NCBI GenBank assembly: GCA_023386345.1
Contig: JAEWJT010000017.1
Coordinates: 252,857 to 316,856, forward strand
DNA from: Bacillota bacterium
GTDB taxonomy: Bacteria; Bacillota; Clostridia; Tissierellales; Sedimentibacteraceae
DNA: 64,000 bases
Direction: 5' to 3'
How positions within the stretch are numbered: position 1 is the first letter of the stretch; every line of letters begins with the position of its first letter. This document shows positions 25,547 through 34,516 of the stretch, piece by piece. Position numbers and translations under genes: made by a program. The notes beneath the pieces were generated by a model. It did not search any database, was not told the DNA's origin, and worked only from the letters and a program-made list of their open reading frames with translations.

Positions 25547-27529
25547 ATGGAAAGATTGCAGTTAAAAGATTTTTTAAATTACAAATTTATTTCAGGATTT
25601 GAAATGTCGCCAGATAAGAAAAAGGCGGGTTTTGTAGTAAGTACAGCAGACTATGACAACAATGCTTATAAATCAAATATCTGGCTGATGGATACAAATA
25701 CTAAAAAGTATTCAAAGCTTACTTCTCTTAATAAGGAGAGAGGCTTCTTGTGGCTAGATAATGAAACAATGATATTCTCATCATTAAGAGATGATAGTCT
25801 TAAGGCTAAAACAGAAGCTGGGGAGGCTTGGACTGTTTACTATTCTATAAATATAAACGGTGGTGAAGCTGAAGAATTCATGAGAATTCCTATGAATGTA
25901 AATGAAATTAAACCGATAGATTCAGATAATTTTGTCATTACAGCACAATTTGACAACAATCTTATCGATTTACACGGACTTACAGGAGAGGAAAGAGAGA
26001 AGGCTGCTGCTAAGATAAAAGAAAATAAAGATTATGAGGTTTTAGACGAGATACCTTTCTGGAGCAATGGCGGCGGATTTACAAACAAAAAGAGAAACAG
26101 ACTATACATATTTAATAAAACAACTCAGAAATTAAACCCTGTAACAGATGAATTTACTGATGTAAATATGTTCAAATATAAAGATGGAAATATACTTTAT
26201 GTAGCTAACAGATTTACTGATAAATTTGATTTGTTTGATAGCATGAATATTTATAACATAAATGAAAATAAAAACACTGTACTCATCCCACAAGAAAAAT
26301 ATTCAATTGGATATATAGATTTTATAGGAGATAAAATAATCCTAAACTTATCTGATATGAAGAAAATAGGACTAAATCAAAATAAAGATATCTATCTATT
26401 TGAAAATGGAGAATTGAAGCTTGTTACAAAGCACGACACAGGCTTTGGAAGCTCTGTTGGATCTGACTGCAGATATGGCGGCGGCAAGGGAGTGAGAATA
26501 GTAGGAGACCATATGTACTTTACATCTACTCTTGGAAAAAGCTCATTTGTAAATAAGCTGTCACTTAACGGAGATTTAGCGATACTTTCTAAAGATATGG
26601 GTTCAATAGACTGCTTTGATGTAAATGGTGACGAGATATTATTTGTTGGATTAAGAGAATCAAGACTTCAAGAAATTTATAGCCTTGCAGGAGAAACAGA
26701 AACTAGATTAACAGATTTTAATGAGGATATTTATACTAACAAATCAATTTCTAAACCTGAATATATGCTGTTTTTAAACGATGAAGGAATGGAACTGGAT
26801 GGGTTTGTTATAAAGCCTGTAGACTATGATGAAACTAAGAAATATCCTGCTATATTAGACATTCACGGAGGACCTAAAACTGTTTACGGGGAAGTGTTCT
26901 ATCATGAAATGCAAGTATGGGCTAATATGGGATACTTCGTATTTTTCTGCAATCCTCGAGGAGGAGATGGAAAAGGCGATGAATTCTCTGATATTAGAGG
27001 TAAATATGGAACTATTGACTATGATGATTTGATGAAATTTACTGATTTAGTATTGGAGAAATATCCTCAGATTGATGATAAGCGTGTTGGAGTTACCGGA
27101 GGGTCATATGGCGGATTTATGACAAACTGGATAATTGGTCATACTGACAGATTTAGATGTGCTGCTTCACAAAGAAGTATTTCTAACTGGATTTCAAAAT
27201 TCGGAACTACTGATATAGGATACTACTTCAACTCTGATCAAAACGCATCAACTCCTTGGGAAAATCATGATAAGATGTGGTGGCATTCACCGCTTAAATA
27301 TGCTGATAAAGCCAAGACTCCTACATTGTTTATACATTCTGAGGAAGATTATCGCTGCTGGCTTGCAGAAGGCTTACAGATGTTTACAGCATTAAAATAT
27401 CATGGAGTAGAATCAAGACTTTGCATGTTTAGAGGAGAAAATCACGAGCTTTCAAGAAGTGGTAAGCCTAAGCACAGAGTAAGAAGACTTGAAGAAATAA
27501 CAAATTGGTTTGAAAAATATTTAAAATAA
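25547..27529 (+). CDS. S9 family (prolyl oligopeptidase-like) serine peptidase
   Basis: A 660-residue protein with an N-terminal beta-propeller (about 1-400) and a C-terminal alpha/beta-hydrolase. The catalytic Ser is at about 520 in GGSYGG, Asp at about 601 in HSEEDYRCW and His at about 633 in RGENHELSR. This matches the acylaminoacyl-peptidase/dipeptidyl-peptidase branch of S9. There is no signal peptide, so it acts on peptides in the cytoplasm. GGAGGTAA precedes the ATG. The amidohydrolase gene begins 12 nt after its stop, suggesting a two-gene operon for peptide or amino-acid-derivative breakdown. Confidence 0.93.
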   Translation: MERLQLKDFLNYKFISGFEMSPDKKKAGFVVSTADYDNNAYKSNIWLMDTNTKKYSKLTSLNKERGFLWLDNETMIFSSLRDDSLKAKTEAGEAWTVYYSININGGEAEEFMRIPMNVNEIKPIDSDNFVITAQFDNNLIDLHGLTGEEREKAAAKIKENKDYEVLDEIPFWSNGGGFTNKKRNRLYIFNKTTQKLNPVTDEFTDVNMFKYKDGNILYVANRFTDKFDLFDSMNIYNINENKNTVLIPQEKYSIGYIDFIGDKIILNLSDMKKIGLNQNKDIYLFENGELKLVTKHDTGFGSSVGSDCRYGGGKGVRIVGDHMYFTSTLGKSSFVNKLSLNGDLAILSKDMGSIDCFDVNGDEILFVGLRESRLQEIYSLAGETETRLTDFNEDIYTNKSISKPEYMLFLNDEGMELDGFVIKPVDYDETKKYPAILDIHGGPKTVYGEVFYHEMQVWANMGYFVFFCNPRGGDGKGDEFSDIRGKYGTIDYDDLMKFTDLVLEKYPQIDDKRVGVTGGSYGGFMTNWIIGHTDRFRCAASQRSISNWISKFGTTDIGYYFNSDQNASTPWENHDKMWWHSPLKYADKAKTPTLFIHSEEDYRCWLAEGLQMFTALKYHGVESRLCMFRGENHELSRSGKPKHRVRRLEEITNWFEKYLK

Positions 27530-27541
27530 ACGGAGGCAAAA

Positions 27542-28702
27542 ATGATAGCAATAAAATGCGGAAAACTTAACACAATAACAAATGGTATAATTGAAAATGC
27601 TGTTCTTCTTATTGAAGATGGAAAGATTAAGGACTTTGGAACTAATGTGCAAATACCTTCTAATGCACAAGTATATGATGCGACAAATCACTATGTAATG
27701 CCAGGATTAATTGATGCTCATACTCATATTTCAACATTTAGTGAGCCTACTACAAGATTTGGTATGATAGATGGGAACGAAATGTCAAATCCGATAACTC
27801 CATTTATAAGAGCGATAGATGCTTTAAATCCTTATGATTTTGCTATAAAAAAGGTTAGAAATGCAGGATTTACTACAGTTTGTACTCTTCCAGGCTCGGC
27901 TAATATAATAGGAGGAACAGGAATAGTATTCAAGCTAAGAGGACATACTGCTGAAGAAATGATGATACCAGGTACTGAGCAGATGAAAATGGCCCTTGGC
28001 GAAAACCCAAGAGGAGTTTATGGACATGAGAAAAAACTTCCTATGACAAGAATGGGAGTAGCTGGACTTTGGAGACAAACTCTTGCTGAGGCAAAGGAAT
28101 ATTCTGATAAACTAAAAGAAGCAGAAACTGATCCAACTAAAGCTCCTAAGCTTGATTTTAAACTTCAATCACTTGTTAAGGTAATTAGAGGCGAGATGAA
28201 AGTTCGTATACACTGCCACCGTTCAGATGATATAATGACAGCTATAAGAGTTGCTGAGGAATTTAATCTTGACTATTCACTAGAGCATGCTACAGAGGGC
28301 TATAAAATAGCCGATGTGTTGGGAGCTAAAAAGGCAACTTGCGTAGTAGGACCTCTACTTATGGACCCTGCAAAGCAAGAATTGCACGAAGTTAGTGAAG
28401 AAACTGCCGGTATACTTTGTATGGCGGGAGCTAATGTTTGCTTAACAGCTGATACAGGCTCAGGCACAGCATGGTTGCCAGGCAATATAGGTATAATAAT
28501 CAGAAATGGCTTAAGCGAAGATGACGCATTTAAGTCAGTTACAATAAATCCTGCTAAGCTTTTAGGCGTTGAAAATAGAGTTGGTTCTATAGAAATAGGC
28601 AAGGATGCAGATATAGCAATATTCGACGGACATCCTTTCAGCTCTATGACACTATGCAGATTTAACATGATAGACGGAGTTGTTTATAAAAATACTTTAT
28701 AA
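27542..28702 (+). CDS. Amidohydrolase family protein
   Basis: A 386-residue cytoplasmic metal-dependent hydrolase. VMPGLIDAHTHIS gives the HxH metal motif at about residues 60-62; later ligands lie in RIHCHRSDD, LEHATEGYK and TADTGSG. It resembles imidazolonepropionase/prolidase-like amidohydrolases of unassigned substrate. CGGAGG precedes the ATG by 6-7 nt. Its tight link to the S9 peptidase suggests a role in peptide catabolism, perhaps on cyclic or blocked peptides (inference). Confidence 0.88.
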   Translation: MIAIKCGKLNTITNGIIENAVLLIEDGKIKDFGTNVQIPSNAQVYDATNHYVMPGLIDAHTHISTFSEPTTRFGMIDGNEMSNPITPFIRAIDALNPYDFAIKKVRNAGFTTVCTLPGSANIIGGTGIVFKLRGHTAEEMMIPGTEQMKMALGENPRGVYGHEKKLPMTRMGVAGLWRQTLAEAKEYSDKLKEAETDPTKAPKLDFKLQSLVKVIRGEMKVRIHCHRSDDIMTAIRVAEEFNLDYSLEHATEGYKIADVLGAKKATCVVGPLLMDPAKQELHEVSEETAGILCMAGANVCLTADTGSGTAWLPGNIGIIIRNGLSEDDAFKSVTINPAKLLGVENRVGSIEIGKDADIAIFDGHPFSSMTLCRFNMIDGVVYKNTL

Positions 28703-28732
28703 TAAAATAGCTTATCTTTAGAATAAAGATAA

Positions 28733-28772
28733 AAAACGCAGATTTAAAGTGTTCCTAAATCTGCGTTTTTTT
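28733..28772 (+). terminator. Intrinsic terminator after the amidohydrolase gene
   Basis: A 14-bp stem AAAACGCAGATTTA/TAAATCTGCGTTTT followed by T residues. A smaller hairpin TATCTTTA/TAAAGATA (28713-28731) lies just upstream. Confidence 0.85.
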
Positions 28773-28804
28773 ATATATTAAACATAAGGTACAGGCATTA
28801 AAAT

Positions 28805-29698
28805 TTATTTAGATATAGAGTGTTTGCTTTTTTTCATTTCATAAAGCTTTGAATCTACTTCTTTTAATATTGCTTCATGGCTTTGCATGTTTTCAAATTC
28901 ATCTACTGTGTATGTTCCTATGCTGCAAGTTAAATCGATATTATTTTTTAAATACTCGAAACCTTGCTGTTTTATCTTTAATACTATTTTTTCTGCCATA
29001 CTTTTAGCATCGTCTTTATCTACATTAGGCATACAAATTAAAAACTCATCTCCACCATAGCGAGCAATCCAGCCTTTAGTATGCTGTATTTCTTTTTTTA
29101 TTTCCTTCACAAATTCACACAGGATATAATCTCCAGCACTATGGCCATAGGAATCATTGATATTTTTAAATGAGTCCAAATCAGCAAATAGCACTGATAA
29201 TGGGGCTTTGTTTGAATAGCATTTCATTATCTCGGTTGGTAAAACCTTATTAATATATCTTCTATTATATGCACCAGTTAAATCGTCTGTAATTGCAAGG
29301 TTGTGTAAATTGTATAAAATATCTTTAAAACAGCTTAGATTAATCTGGTCGTTAAGATTATTATTGTTTATAAATAATTGGCTAGATTCTAATTTGCTTG
29401 TTAAATTTAATACACATTCCATTATCAATGTTTTATTTTCTATAGAAGTTGGAACTAGAATAAAAAGTAATAAATCATTGCCATCAGTTTCAGGCAAATA
29501 TATCGAATTATCTATGTTTATAGAACGCTTATATTCATTTTTTCTATCATTATAATTAAATTTTGGAATGTTATAATCAAAGTTGTCAGAGTATTTTTCA
29601 AAACAAAGATTTTCTTGCTGAACATCTATCAATCTTATACAATCGAAAATTTTATCCATATTCATCGTTTTGATTGATTCCATAGAAACAAATTGCAT
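28805..29698 (-). CDS. Diguanylate cyclase (GGDEF)
   Basis: A 297-residue protein. The first 130 residues form an unrecognised sensory region without clear membrane segments. The GGDEF domain follows, with DDLTGAYNRRYI, FADLDSFKNINDSYGHSAGD and the active-site ARYGGDEFLICMP. It should make cyclic di-GMP. No RxxD inhibitory site is visible five residues before GGDEF. It stands alone on the minus strand, convergent with the amidohydrolase gene. A second GGDEF protein lies at 59.9 kb. Confidence 0.92.
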   Translation of the reverse strand: MQFVSMESIKTMNMDKIFDCIRLIDVQQENLCFEKYSDNFDYNIPKFNYNDRKNEYKRSINIDNSIYLPETDGNDLLLFILVPTSIENKTLIMECVLNLTSKLESSQLFINNNNLNDQINLSCFKDILYNLHNLAITDDLTGAYNRRYINKVLPTEIMKCYSNKAPLSVLFADLDSFKNINDSYGHSAGDYILCEFVKEIKKEIQHTKGWIARYGGDEFLICMPNVDKDDAKSMAEKIVLKIKQQGFEYLKNNIDLTCSIGTYTVDEFENMQSHEAILKEVDSKLYEMKKSKHSISK

Positions 29699-30006
29699 AA
29701 TAACCCCTTATTGCATTTAAACTATTAGCTTAGATATTGTGCATAGATATGTAAATGCCTTTTAAGTAAAATATAGTATTTTTACGTATAAAATTTAATT
29801 TATTACATAAAATGACAATATAATTATATACTATTAGACAATAAAAATCAATAGCTAATAGATTATTTTTGAAACTAATAGCTTTGTATAGAATTATATC
29901 AATGCTAATTTATAGTTAAAACTCTATAAAACATTATAATTAGCTTTATAATTGAGTTTTATACATTAAATTAAATATTAACATAAAAAGGAGGAAGGCA
30001 AAGGAA
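29699..30006. other. AT-rich divergent intergenic region
   Basis: It separates the diguanylate cyclase from the leader peptide/XRE unit. It contains an imperfect hairpin (AAAACTC near 29918, GAGTTTT near 29954) and, at its right end, the strong AAAAAGGAGG (29985-29994) of the leader ORF. No clear promoter was placed. Confidence 0.4.
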
Positions 30007-30104
30007 ATGAAAAATAATGAAAGGATAAGTACCAGCACAATTCAAAGATGTTTAGTTTATCTTGAAAAAAGAGTGTGGGCTTATTGTGTAATAGGTGCAT
30101 GGGA
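30007..30104 (+). repeat. Short dispersed repeat, copy A (upstream of XRE gene)
   Basis: It shares an identical 24-nt start and a similar end (GTGTAAT..AGTGCATGG-like) with the copy at 32609-32686; the middle differs in length and sequence. Confidence 0.5.
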
Positions 30105-30108
30105 ATAA
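30007..30108 (+). CDS. Putative 33-residue leader peptide within a dispersed repeat
   Basis: It begins MKNNERISTSTIQRC and ends in GAWE. AAAAAGGAGG lies about 12 nt before the ATG, and the stop is 2 nt before the XRE start, so translational coupling is possible. The first 24 nt are identical to 32609-32632 before walK, which also opens a short ORF beginning MKNNERIS. It may be a repeat that happens to be translatable. Confidence 0.35.
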   Translation: MKNNERISTSTIQRCLVYLEKRVWAYCVIGAWE

Positions 30109-30110
30109 TT

Positions 30111-30446
30111 ATGAAAAAAGAATTAGATATGCAAATAGGACAGCGTGTGCGTGCAAAACGAGAGGAACAAAAAATGAGCCGTGAAAAGCTTGCAGAATGT
30201 ATCGATGTATCCCCACAATTTCTAACACAAATTGAACTTGGTAAAAGGGGCATGTCCTCGGTTACATTGCATAATATTTGCCATGCCCTAAGCTCTTCTG
30301 CCGATTATATACTCCTTGGGAAAGATAAAGCAAACGATTTGTCTAGTTTTTATGAAATACTTTCAAATCTTGACTCAAGATATCTTATATATGCAGAAGA
30401 TTTGTTAAAAACTTTTGTATTAGCACTTAGTAAAAAGAAGATGTAA
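30111..30446 (+). CDS. XRE-family helix-turn-helix regulator
   Basis: A 111-residue protein. The HTH is in the first 70 residues (IGQRVRAKREEQKMSREKLA, CIDVSPQFLTQIELGKRGMS, LHNICHALSSSADYILLG); a short helical tail follows. It resembles small chromosomal or mobile-element Cro/CI-type repressors with no extra domain. ATG 30111 is chosen over the GTG at 30075, which overlaps the leader ORF. No partner gene (toxin, integrase) is adjacent, so its target is unknown. Confidence 0.85.
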   Translation: MKKELDMQIGQRVRAKREEQKMSREKLAECIDVSPQFLTQIELGKRGMSSVTLHNICHALSSSADYILLGKDKANDLSSFYEILSNLDSRYLIYAEDLLKTFVLALSKKKM

Positions 30447-30568
30447 GCGACAAAGATTAGGGAGCAGCATAGCCCCTTCCCTATATTTCAACATTTGAAT
30501 GTACTTGCTATCCATAGGGCAGGGGTTATACTCATCCCATTTTTTATATTAAGGTAAACTGTAAACTA

Positions 30569-31762
30569 TTATTTAGTTGCCTCCTTTGAAACTATACTAA
30601 ATAATTTATTTAAGCTAAGCACGCCAGCACCCTCATCATATTGGCCTACTCCAATTCTTGTACAGTTCTCTATTAGTCTTTTTTTAGCTTCAAAATGCGT
30701 CATATTAGGTTTTTCCTGTAGCATAAGTGCAACTACACCTGAAACTATTGGAGCGGACATTGATGTTCCTGTTAATGATGAATATCCCGCAACATCAGTA
30801 TTTGATAATGATACTATATCAACACCAGGAGCTAACAAATCTGGCTTTTTGACCCTATCTCTTGTCGGGCCTCTGCTTGAAAATGATGGAATTGTTAAAT
30901 TGCTTCCGTCAGATTCCTTTCTATCATCACAAGCTCCTACTGATATAACATGCCTGCTTGTTGAAGGCGATAATATACTCTTTGGATTAGGTCCATTATT
31001 ACCTACAGCTGTTACTACAATGATACCATTTTCTATCGCTTTATTTGCAGCTTTTACAAGCGGATCAAAGCGTTCTGAATATTGAGACGCTGTTCCAAGA
31101 GATAAATTCAATACTCTTGTCTTAAAGGTATTTTTAGTTTGTATAACCCACTGTATTGCTGATAATATATCCGAAACCTTACCATTACCCTCATAGTCTA
31201 GCGCTTTTACTGACAAAATATTTGCTTCTGGTGCAATTCCTTTATATTTTCCTTTTGATGATATACCATTTGATGCAACTAATCCTGAGATATGTGTGCC
31301 ATGACCATTATCATCATAAGGCTTTTGCTTATTTTTAAGAAAATCTTTAAATCCTACTATTCTACTGCTTGGATATGTTAAATCTCTGTGCATAATTATG
31401 CCTGTATCTATCATTGCAACAGTTATACCTTTTCCGGTAAGTGGAATAGAGCTTATTTTATCTACGCCTATTGTTTTTCCTGCTTTGTTGATTATACTGT
31501 GTATTCTTGAGTCATAAGAAATAAAATCTATATCTTCATGATTATAGAATTTTTTAATTTGCTGTATATTCATGTCACAGGCAAAGCCGTTGACTATAGG
31601 AAGCTCATATTTAATCCGTTTTGAAAGCGTTGCAACATTGCTTTTGCTATATGCTTTTTCACTTTTAAGACTGACAATAACAGGAATACTGTCAGTTCTA
31701 TTTGAATTTATAATTGATTGTATAAAGGGGCAGGTCTTTATATACCCATTGATATTTTCCAT
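30569..31762 (-). CDS. Subtilisin-family (S8) serine peptidase without signal peptide
   Basis: A 397-residue protein. An inhibitor-I9-like propeptide covers about 1-95; the catalytic domain has Asp119 (VAMIDTGI), His154 (HGTHISG) and Ser334 (GTSMSAPIVSG), plus the oxyanion region AVGNNGPNP. It has no signal peptide or membrane anchor, recalling AprX-type intracellular or non-classically released subtilases. It is convergent with the XRE gene and divergent from walR. Confidence 0.9.
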   Translation of the reverse strand: MENINGYIKTCPFIQSIINSNRTDSIPVIVSLKSEKAYSKSNVATLSKRIKYELPIVNGFACDMNIQQIKKFYNHEDIDFISYDSRIHSIINKAGKTIGVDKISSIPLTGKGITVAMIDTGIIMHRDLTYPSSRIVGFKDFLKNKQKPYDDNGHGTHISGLVASNGISSKGKYKGIAPEANILSVKALDYEGNGKVSDILSAIQWVIQTKNTFKTRVLNLSLGTASQYSERFDPLVKAANKAIENGIIVVTAVGNNGPNPKSILSPSTSRHVISVGACDDRKESDGSNLTIPSFSSRGPTRDRVKKPDLLAPGVDIVSLSNTDVAGYSSLTGTSMSAPIVSGVVALMLQEKPNMTHFEAKKRLIENCTRIGVGQYDEGAGVLSLNKLFSIVSKEATK

Positions 31763-31911
31763 TCTATGTCACATTCCTTTCCGCTCTATTATCTTCTCAT
31801 ATCAATTTATGCAGAAAGGCAATTGTTGGTGTTAAAATAAAAAAAATAGTGTAATTTATTCTCAAATAATGTATAATGGGTTTAATAAACGATTACTGGA
31901 GGAATATATTT

Positions 31912-32604
31912 ATGGATGAAAAAATTTTAGTAGTTGATGACGAGAGACCGATAGCAGAAATTATAAAATACAATTTAAAAAAAGAAGGCTTTGATGTAAA
32001 AACTGTATATGACGGAGAAGAAGCCATAAAAGCAGTTCATGAAATGAAGCCTGATCTTATAGTACTAGATGTTATGCTTCCTAAGAAAAATGGCTTTGAG
32101 GTGTTAAAGGAGCTAAGAATGGAATATGTCATGCCTATACTTATGCTAACTGCAAAGGAAGAGGAAAATGATAGAATTACAGGGCTTGAGCTTGGAGCTG
32201 ACGATTATATAGTTAAACCGTTTAGCAACAAAGAACTAATCGCTAGAGTTAAGGCAAATCTAAGAAGGGTTAGACTTTCAACAGTAGAAGAAGAAATGAA
32301 ATTTAAAATAACTCAGATTGGCAAATTAGAAATTAATTTAAACACCTATGAAGTTTCAAAAAATAACAAAGTTATTGATTTGACAAACAGAGAATTTGAT
32401 TTATTAAAATATTTTATTCAAAATCCAGATAAAACCTTTGACAGAGAGCATTTGTTAAAAGCTGTTTGGGATTGGGAATACGGTGATTTAAGAACTGTAG
32501 ATGTAACTATAAGAAGATTAAGAGAAAAGATAGAAACAGAAGATGACAAATATATAATAACCAAGCGAGGATTAGGATATTACTTTAAAAGTCAGCAGGC
32601 TTAG
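31912..32604 (+). CDS. walR: WalR (YycF) response regulator
   Basis: A 230-residue OmpR-type regulator. The receiver has DDE at 9-11 and the phospho-acceptor Asp53 (LIVLDVMLP), with KPF near 101-103; the winged helix is at about 130-228 (DLTNREFDLLKYF, RTVDVTIRRLREKI). WalR controls wall-hydrolase genes and is essential in many Firmicutes. ATG 31912 has CTGGAGGA 7 nt upstream; the in-frame ATG at 31876 has none. The genes walK, yycH and yycI follow, confirming the identity. A TATAAT is at 31872-31877, though its -35 is poor. Confidence 0.96.
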   Translation: MDEKILVVDDERPIAEIIKYNLKKEGFDVKTVYDGEEAIKAVHEMKPDLIVLDVMLPKKNGFEVLKELRMEYVMPILMLTAKEEENDRITGLELGADDYIVKPFSNKELIARVKANLRRVRLSTVEEEMKFKITQIGKLEINLNTYEVSKNNKVIDLTNREFDLLKYFIQNPDKTFDREHLLKAVWDWEYGDLRTVDVTIRRLREKIETEDDKYIITKRGLGYYFKSQQA

Positions 32605-32608
32605 AAAG

Positions 32609-32686
32609 ATGAAAAATAATGAAAGGATAAGTGCTGGGTTCATGCACAAATACTTATTTGTGTTACTCGTGTAATTAGTGCATGGA
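32609..32686 (+). repeat. Short dispersed repeat, copy B, between walR and walK
   Basis: It starts 5 nt after the walR stop. The first 24 nt equal those at 30007-30030. It encodes MKNNERISAGFMHKYLFVLL plus V before a stop at 32674 and contains CATGCAC/GTGCATG inverted arms and a CACAAATA/TATTTGTG hairpin. Confidence 0.5.
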
Positions 32687-32711
32687 CATTACTGAAGAAG
32701 GAAAACAAAAA

Positions 32712-34502
32712 ATGTTTAAAAGTATCAGATGGAGATTGGTATTAATATATTTTCTATTAACACTTCTTACTATGACGGTGGTTGGTTTTTTTATTGTTAC
32801 TCAATCTGAAAAAATTCAGTTGGATGTAAATTCAAAAGATATAAGGGCGAGAGTTAGCTCTATTTATGCCTCGTCAAATGCAATGCAGATTGATAATTGG
32901 TCAAATAATATTGAAAATATAGAGAACAATGTGATAAACGGCATACAGCTTGGATATAGCGATAATATTTATGTGATTTTAGACAATGAAAAAAAGACTG
33001 TTATAGCATCAAGTGTTTTAGGATTTGGGAAACACAGTGCATACAGCAGCGATAGAATTAATAGTGAGATATTAGTAAAATCAATGAGTGGAGAGCCAGT
33101 AGAAACAATAGTAGTCAATGAGCTTGATAATACACATATAAGACATATTTCTTATCCTCTTAAAAATAGCAGCGGAGATATAAAAGGATATATTTATTTG
33201 ACAAGTGATATAAGTTACATAAATGATACAATTTCTCAAACTAGGGATATGTTTATGCGAGCGACAGCGGTAGCGCTTTTTGTAACGATAATTTTTGGAT
33301 TTATTATGTCTAAAAGTATCACAGGGCCTATAAAGACCTTGACTGTTAAAGCAAGACAAATGTCTCAAGGTGATTTTAACCAAAAGGTTGAAATTAAGTC
33401 TGATGACGAAATAGGACATCTTGGTAAAATGTTTAACTTTTTAACTGATGAACTAGAAACAAATATGTCAAAGTTAAACCAAGAGAAAAGCAAGATAGAG
33501 ACCACCTTGACTTATATGGCAGATGGAGTATTGACAGTAGATAAAAATGGAAACATTATTCATATAAATCCTGTTGCAAAAAGAATTTTATCTGTAAGAA
33601 GTAGAGATGTTCTTTATGACCAGATTATTTCGAGAAAAACTCACGACCTTTATTTGGATAAATTAGAGGAAAACAAGTGGAATGGGACTCATATATTAGA
33701 AACAGAAAAGGAAACTTATAAGATTGATTATGCACCATTTATGGATGGTCAAAATCAAATTGGCGGTGTTATTTTGGTATTTAAAAATATTACCGAGCAG
33801 CATAGACTTGATAGACAGCAAAAAGAATTTGTGGCAAATGTATCGCATGAATTGAAAACTCCTATTACTACTATAAAAAGCTATACTGAAACATTGCTAG
33901 AGGGAGCTTTGGATGAAAAAGAACTAGCTATCGATTTCTTAAAAACAATCAATAGTGAAAGCGATAGAATGTCGCGTTTGGTAAGTGATTTGCTGAAATT
34001 ATCAAGAATGGACCATGAAAAGGCAATTTGGACTAAGGAAAAAATCAGTATAAATGATATAATTAAGGATAGCTGTTCAAAACTTATCTTACAAGCAAAG
34101 AGTAAAAAAATAAAATTAAATTGCAGCTATGACAACAGAAATTCAAATGTTTTATTTGATAAAGACGGACTTGAGCAGATACTTTTAAATATTATTGGAA
34201 ATGCTATTAAATATACTCCAGAGCATGGTGAGGTAAGTGTAGGTATCTCAGCAGAAACGAGCAAGGTTGTCGTGACTATAAAGGATACTGGTATCGGAAT
34301 TCCTAAGGATGATTTAAACCATGTGTTTGAGAGATTTTATAGGGTTGATAAGGCGCGTACTAGGCAAATGGGTGGCACTGGCTTAGGGCTTTCGATTGCT
34401 GAGCAAATAGCAAAGGCACATGACAGTACAATAGAAATTAACAGTGAACTTCATGTTGGAACTACAGTTACTATAAGTATGCCAAAATTATTAAAAGGTT
34501 AA
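32712..34502 (+). CDS. walK: WalK (YycG) sensor histidine kinase
   Basis: A 596-residue membrane kinase. Segment TM1 (about 7-28) and TM2 (about 178-200) frame an extracellular sensor region; HAMP follows (TGPIKTLTVKARQMSQGDF), then PAS (MADGVLTVDKNGNIIHINP), HisKA with the phospho-accepting His at about 379 (NVSHELKTPITT), and the ATPase with the N box NAIKYTPE, DTGIGIP and GTGLGLSIA. ATG 32712 has GAAGGA 9 nt upstream; the longer frame from 32682 begins within the repeat and is less likely. It signals wall status to WalR and is probably modulated by the YycH and YycI genes just downstream. Confidence 0.96.
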   Translation: MFKSIRWRLVLIYFLLTLLTMTVVGFFIVTQSEKIQLDVNSKDIRARVSSIYASSNAMQIDNWSNNIENIENNVINGIQLGYSDNIYVILDNEKKTVIASSVLGFGKHSAYSSDRINSEILVKSMSGEPVETIVVNELDNTHIRHISYPLKNSSGDIKGYIYLTSDISYINDTISQTRDMFMRATAVALFVTIIFGFIMSKSITGPIKTLTVKARQMSQGDFNQKVEIKSDDEIGHLGKMFNFLTDELETNMSKLNQEKSKIETTLTYMADGVLTVDKNGNIIHINPVAKRILSVRSRDVLYDQIISRKTHDLYLDKLEENKWNGTHILETEKETYKIDYAPFMDGQNQIGGVILVFKNITEQHRLDRQQKEFVANVSHELKTPITTIKSYTETLLEGALDEKELAIDFLKTINSESDRMSRLVSDLLKLSRMDHEKAIWTKEKISINDIIKDSCSKLILQAKSKKIKLNCSYDNRNSNVLFDKDGLEQILLNIIGNAIKYTPEHGEVSVGISAETSKVVVTIKDTGIGIPKDDLNHVFERFYRVDKARTRQMGGTGLGLSIAEQIAKAHDSTIEINSELHVGTTVTISMPKLLKG

Positions 34503-34516
34503 AAATTGGAGCTATT

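Noticed and set aside
32682..32711. Earlier ATG for WalK
   Set aside because: The extension is repeat-derived sequence; ATG 32712 has a better site and a normal WalK start.
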